Assembly (NCBI GenBank): GCA_002392385.1 | Contig: DGGX01000197.1 | Span: 1 to 16,363 of the forward strand | Direction of reading: 5' to 3' | Length of the DNA stretch: 16,363 nt | Source of the DNA: Lachnospiraceae bacterium UBA3863 | GTDB lineage: Bacteria; Bacillota; Clostridia; Lachnospirales; Lachnospiraceae | Part shown: positions 13,734 through 16,363 of the stretch, one piece after another | Numbering within the stretch: position 1 is the first letter of the stretch | Layout: each line of letters begins with the position of its first letter | Program-made: the position numbers and the translations under genes | Notes under the pieces: model-generated | The model's input: only the letters and a program-made list of their open reading frames with translations | What the model was told of the DNA's origin: nothing | Databases searched by the model: none

Positions 13734-16154
13734 TCAGCTTCTCAGCACGATGCCGTGGACGAATTCGAGCTTGCGGAGGAGCTTGGAGACGTACTTGTCG
13801 ATCTCCTCGCCGGTGAATTCGTGGTCGGCGGGCCGGAAGGTGAGGGTGAAGGCAAGGCTCTTTTTGTCCGGAGGGATGGGAGCGCCTTCGTAGACGTCGA
13901 AGAGCTTGACGTCGCGGATGTATTTGTTGGAGCCGCGGATCTCGTCCTCGACCTCGGCGCAGGTGATCTTGCGGTCCATGATGAGGGCGATGTCGCGGGT
14001 CACCTCGGGCCAGGCCGGCAGGGGCTCGAAGGACGGGGTCCTGTCGTACCACTGGGAGAGGGTGGCGAGGTCGATCTCAAGCAGGTAGACATCGGTGCGG
14101 AGGCTGAGGCCGGCGGCGATGTCGTAAGCCAGCTTGCCCATCCAGCCGATCTTCTGTCCCTCGCAGGCGATCTCGGCGGTCTGGTAGGGGTGGAGGAAGG
14201 GCTTCTGGGCGGCAGCGTAGGTGAAGCTGACGTGCAGGGTGTCAGCCAGGCGCTCCGCGGCGCCCTTGAGGCTGAAGAAGTCCTCGTCCATGCCCCAGAA
14301 GGCGATCACCAGGTGGTCGCGCTCCTCGGGATACTCGGTCAGCGGCAGCTCCTTGGGGATGAAGACCTTGGCCATCTCGAAGAGGCGTCCGGAAAGGGTG
14401 CCGTTCTTCTGGTTGCGGACCACGGCGTTGACCATGGAGGGCGCCAGGGTGGTGCGCATCAGGGACAGCTCCTCGCTGATGGGGTTGAGGATGCGGATGG
14501 CATGCCTCTCCGGGGCGTCCGCGGGATAGCGGAACATGTCCAGATCCGAGGGGGAGAAGAAGGAATAGTGCATGCACTCATAAGCCCCCAGGCCGCAGAG
14601 CACGTCTTTGAGCTTCATCTCCGTCCGCTGGCGCAGGTTGTAGCCGCCGGCGGTGACCAGGGCGCTGGGCATGAAGGTGGGCACCAGATGGTCATAGCCG
14701 TACATGCGGATGACCTCCTCCGCCACATCCTGATAGGACTCCATATCCTCGCGATAGGCGGGGACCTGCAGAGTCAGGGTATCGCCCTCGATGGAAGGCT
14801 CCATGGCCAGGCCCTTCAGGATCCGCAGGACGGCGGTCGGCGGCACCTCGATGCCCAGGACGCCGTTCACGCGCTGCAGGGAGACCTTCATCTCTCTGGG
14901 CTCCACGCTGTTGCCCGAATTGATGTCAAAATGGGTGGCGGAGACTTTGCCGCAGCCCAGTTCCTCCACCAGGTGGAGGGCCCTCTTCATGGCCATGACG
15001 GTGGCATACTCATCCACGCCCTTCTCATAACGGGCGCTGGCGTCGGTCCTTTTGCCAACGCTGCGGGAGGTGCGGCGGATGTTGTCGCGCGCGAACTTGG
15101 CGGATTCGAACATGACCGCCTGCGTGGTGTCCAGGATCTCCGAATTGAGACCGCCCATGACACCGGCCAGCGCGATCGGCCGGACGCCGTCGCAGATGAC
15201 CAGGTTGGAGGTGTTCAGAGTATATTCCTGCTCGTCCAGGGTCTGGATCGCCTCGCCCTCGTGGGCCGTGCGGACACAGATGGCGTTGCCCTGCAGATAA
15301 GCATAGTCAAAAGCGTGCATGGGCTGGCCCAGCTCCATCAAGATATAGTTGGTGATATCCACGATGTTGGAGATGGCGTCCATACCGACCAGGGCCAGCC
15401 GGCGCTTCATCCAGGCCGGGGACTCCCCGATCTTCACGTCATAGATGTAGTGCCCGATATAGCGGGGGCACAGGTCCGGCGCCTCCACGGTGATGTTGAA
15501 ATCATTCAGCCGCATCTCCGTGGGATGGAAGTCCAGGGCGGGCATGCGCAGAGGCATGTCCAGGGCCGCCGCGATCTCGCGCGCGATACCGAAGATGCTC
15601 TGGCAGTCAGGCCTGTTGGCGGTGATGGCGATGTCATAGAGCCAGTCGTCCAGCCCCAGAATGGGCTTGACGTCCGCGCCGGTCTCCGCGTCGTCCGGCA
15701 GGACCAGCAGCCCGTTGTAGCCCGCGCCGGGATACATATTCTCGGAGACGCCCAGCTCCATGCCGGAGCAGAGCATACCCTCAGAATCATAGCCCCTCAG
15801 CTTCCCCTTCTTGATGGCCATGGTGCCCTCGATGGCCGTGCGCTCACGGTTCGTGGCATACACCTGCGCGCCCACAAGAGCGCAGGGGAACTTCTTCCCG
15901 GCCTCCACGTTGTCCGCGCCGCAGCAGACCTGGAAGGTCCCGTGCGCGCCGCAGTTCACCGTGCACACATGCAGGTGCGTCTCCGGGATCGCCTCACAGG
16001 TCTCCACCAGACCCACGACGACACCCGAAATATCCGCGCCGACTTCCTTCAGCTCCTCCACCTCGAAACCACAGGAAAAAAGCCTGTCCTGCAGCTCCTG
16101 GGGCGTACAGTCGATATCCACATATTCTTTCAGCCAGCTCAGTGGTGCGATCAT
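13734..16154 (-). CDS. pheT: Phenylalanine-tRNA ligase beta subunit
   Basis: An 806-residue subunit, the usual bacterial length, of the (alpha-beta)2 cytoplasmic enzyme that charges tRNA-Phe. Domains in order: N-terminal MIAPLSWLKEYVDIDCTPQE; the OB-fold tRNA-binding domain, about 40-155 (VCCGADNVEAGKKFPCALVG); the B3/B4 editing region, about 210-370 (DITNYILMELGQPMHAFDY, GVMGGLNSEI); B5, about 405-480 (EVIRMYGYDHLVPTF); the catalytic-like core (SEELSLMRTTLAPSMVNAV); and the C-terminal ferredoxin-fold anticodon-binding domain, about 714-806 (PAWPEVTRDIALIMDRKI). The ribosome binding site AAGGAGG overlaps the pheS stop (TAAGGAGG), and only 12 nt separate the genes, so translation is coupled. 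Nothing suggests a defect. Confidence 0.98.
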   Translation of the reverse strand: MIAPLSWLKEYVDIDCTPQELQDRLFSCGFEVEELKEVGADISGVVVGLVETCEAIPETHLHVCTVNCGAHGTFQVCCGADNVEAGKKFPCALVGAQVYATNRERTAIEGTMAIKKGKLRGYDSEGMLCSGMELGVSENMYPGAGYNGLLVLPDDAETGADVKPILGLDDWLYDIAITANRPDCQSIFGIAREIAAALDMPLRMPALDFHPTEMRLNDFNITVEAPDLCPRYIGHYIYDVKIGESPAWMKRRLALVGMDAISNIVDITNYILMELGQPMHAFDYAYLQGNAICVRTAHEGEAIQTLDEQEYTLNTSNLVICDGVRPIALAGVMGGLNSEILDTTQAVMFESAKFARDNIRRTSRSVGKRTDASARYEKGVDEYATVMAMKRALHLVEELGCGKVSATHFDINSGNSVEPREMKVSLQRVNGVLGIEVPPTAVLRILKGLAMEPSIEGDTLTLQVPAYREDMESYQDVAEEVIRMYGYDHLVPTFMPSALVTAGGYNLRQRTEMKLKDVLCGLGAYECMHYSFFSPSDLDMFRYPADAPERHAIRILNPISEELSLMRTTLAPSMVNAVVRNQKNGTLSGRLFEMAKVFIPKELPLTEYPEERDHLVIAFWGMDEDFFSLKGAAERLADTLHVSFTYAAAQKPFLHPYQTAEIACEGQKIGWMGKLAYDIAAGLSLRTDVYLLEIDLATLSQWYDRTPSFEPLPAWPEVTRDIALIMDRKITCAEVEDEIRGSNKYIRDVKLFDVYEGAPIPPDKKSLAFTLTFRPADHEFTGEEIDKYVSKLLRKLEFVHGIVLRS

Positions 16155-16166
16155 CTTGTTTCCTCC

Positions 16167-16363
16167 TTACTGAATGTCGTCGATCTGATCCAGCACCCGC
16201 AGATCCGACTCGAACAGAAGCTTGATATTGTTGATGCCGTACTTAAGCATCGCCGCGCGCTCGATACCGATACCGAAGGCAAAACCGCTGTACACATCCG
16301 AATCGATGCCGCAGTTCTCCAGCACCTTCTTGTTGACCACGCCGGCGCCCAGGATCTCGATCC
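16167..16363 (-). CDS. pheS: Phenylalanine-tRNA ligase alpha subunit, C-terminal fragment
   Basis: The last 64 residues and stop codon are visible; the gene continues past the right edge. The reading ...[20 protein letters not shown], then [20 protein letters not shown], then [19 protein letters not shown] is the conserved end of PheS, including the class II motif 3 arginine in GIERAAM. PheS carries the aminoacylation active site and pairs with PheT encoded 12 nt downstream. Any leader control such as a T-box would lie outside the window. Confidence 0.97.
   Translation of the reverse strand, partial: IEILGAGVVNKKVLENCGIDSDVYSGFAFGIGIERAAMLKYGINNIKLLFESDLRVLDQIDDIQ

Overview
The window looks like chromosome of a GC-rich anaerobic Firmicute, most likely Clostridia of a Lachnospiraceae or Oscillospiraceae kind. 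The grounds are AGGAGG-type ribosome binding sites before nearly every gene, strong G/C preference at third codon positions, an LctP-type lactate permease, a 328-residue phosphotransacetylase, pheS-pheT order, and regulators of clostridial type. No rRNA, tRNA, CRISPR array, transposase or phage gene is visible.

Layout. Positions 1-134 (minus) hold the N-terminus of a GPH-type (MFS_2) sugar transporter, divergent from an AraC-family regulator (376-1680). A TetR-family regulator (minus) overlaps the AraC gene tail to tail by 22 nt and is divergent from an LctP-family permease (2426-4054); a 17-bp palindrome lies between tetR and lctP. A 628-nt gene-free stretch follows. It contains four tandem 72-bp repeats, a GC-rich nested hairpin and a perfect 24-bp inverted repeat, ending in the leader of a single-gene pta unit closed by a strong terminator.

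The metabolic core is 5830-13393. A clear promoter and a perfect operator-like palindrome precede tctC-tctB-tctA (tripartite tricarboxylate transporter). A DXR-II/DRL-like oxidoreductase with a SAF domain is tightly coupled to tctA, and a divergent transaldolase-family protein and a terminator follow. Next come a FadR-type GntR regulator and a xylose-isomerase-like TIM-barrel isomerase/epimerase. The simplest reading is an uptake-and-breakdown cassette for a small organic acid or branched sugar derivative: import, rearrangement or oxidation, epimerisation, then Schiff-base aldol cleavage, under GntR control. I know of no described pathway with this exact set; the substrate is unknown.

The right end is housekeeping: pheT and the end of pheS on the minus strand. 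Between the TIM-barrel gene and pheT lie three 17-bp repeats and a 61-bp-period palindromic array. Its arms match neighbouring units better than their own unit, which suggests a row of covarying stem-loops. The last one is a perfect 17-bp hairpin placed as a pheST terminator.
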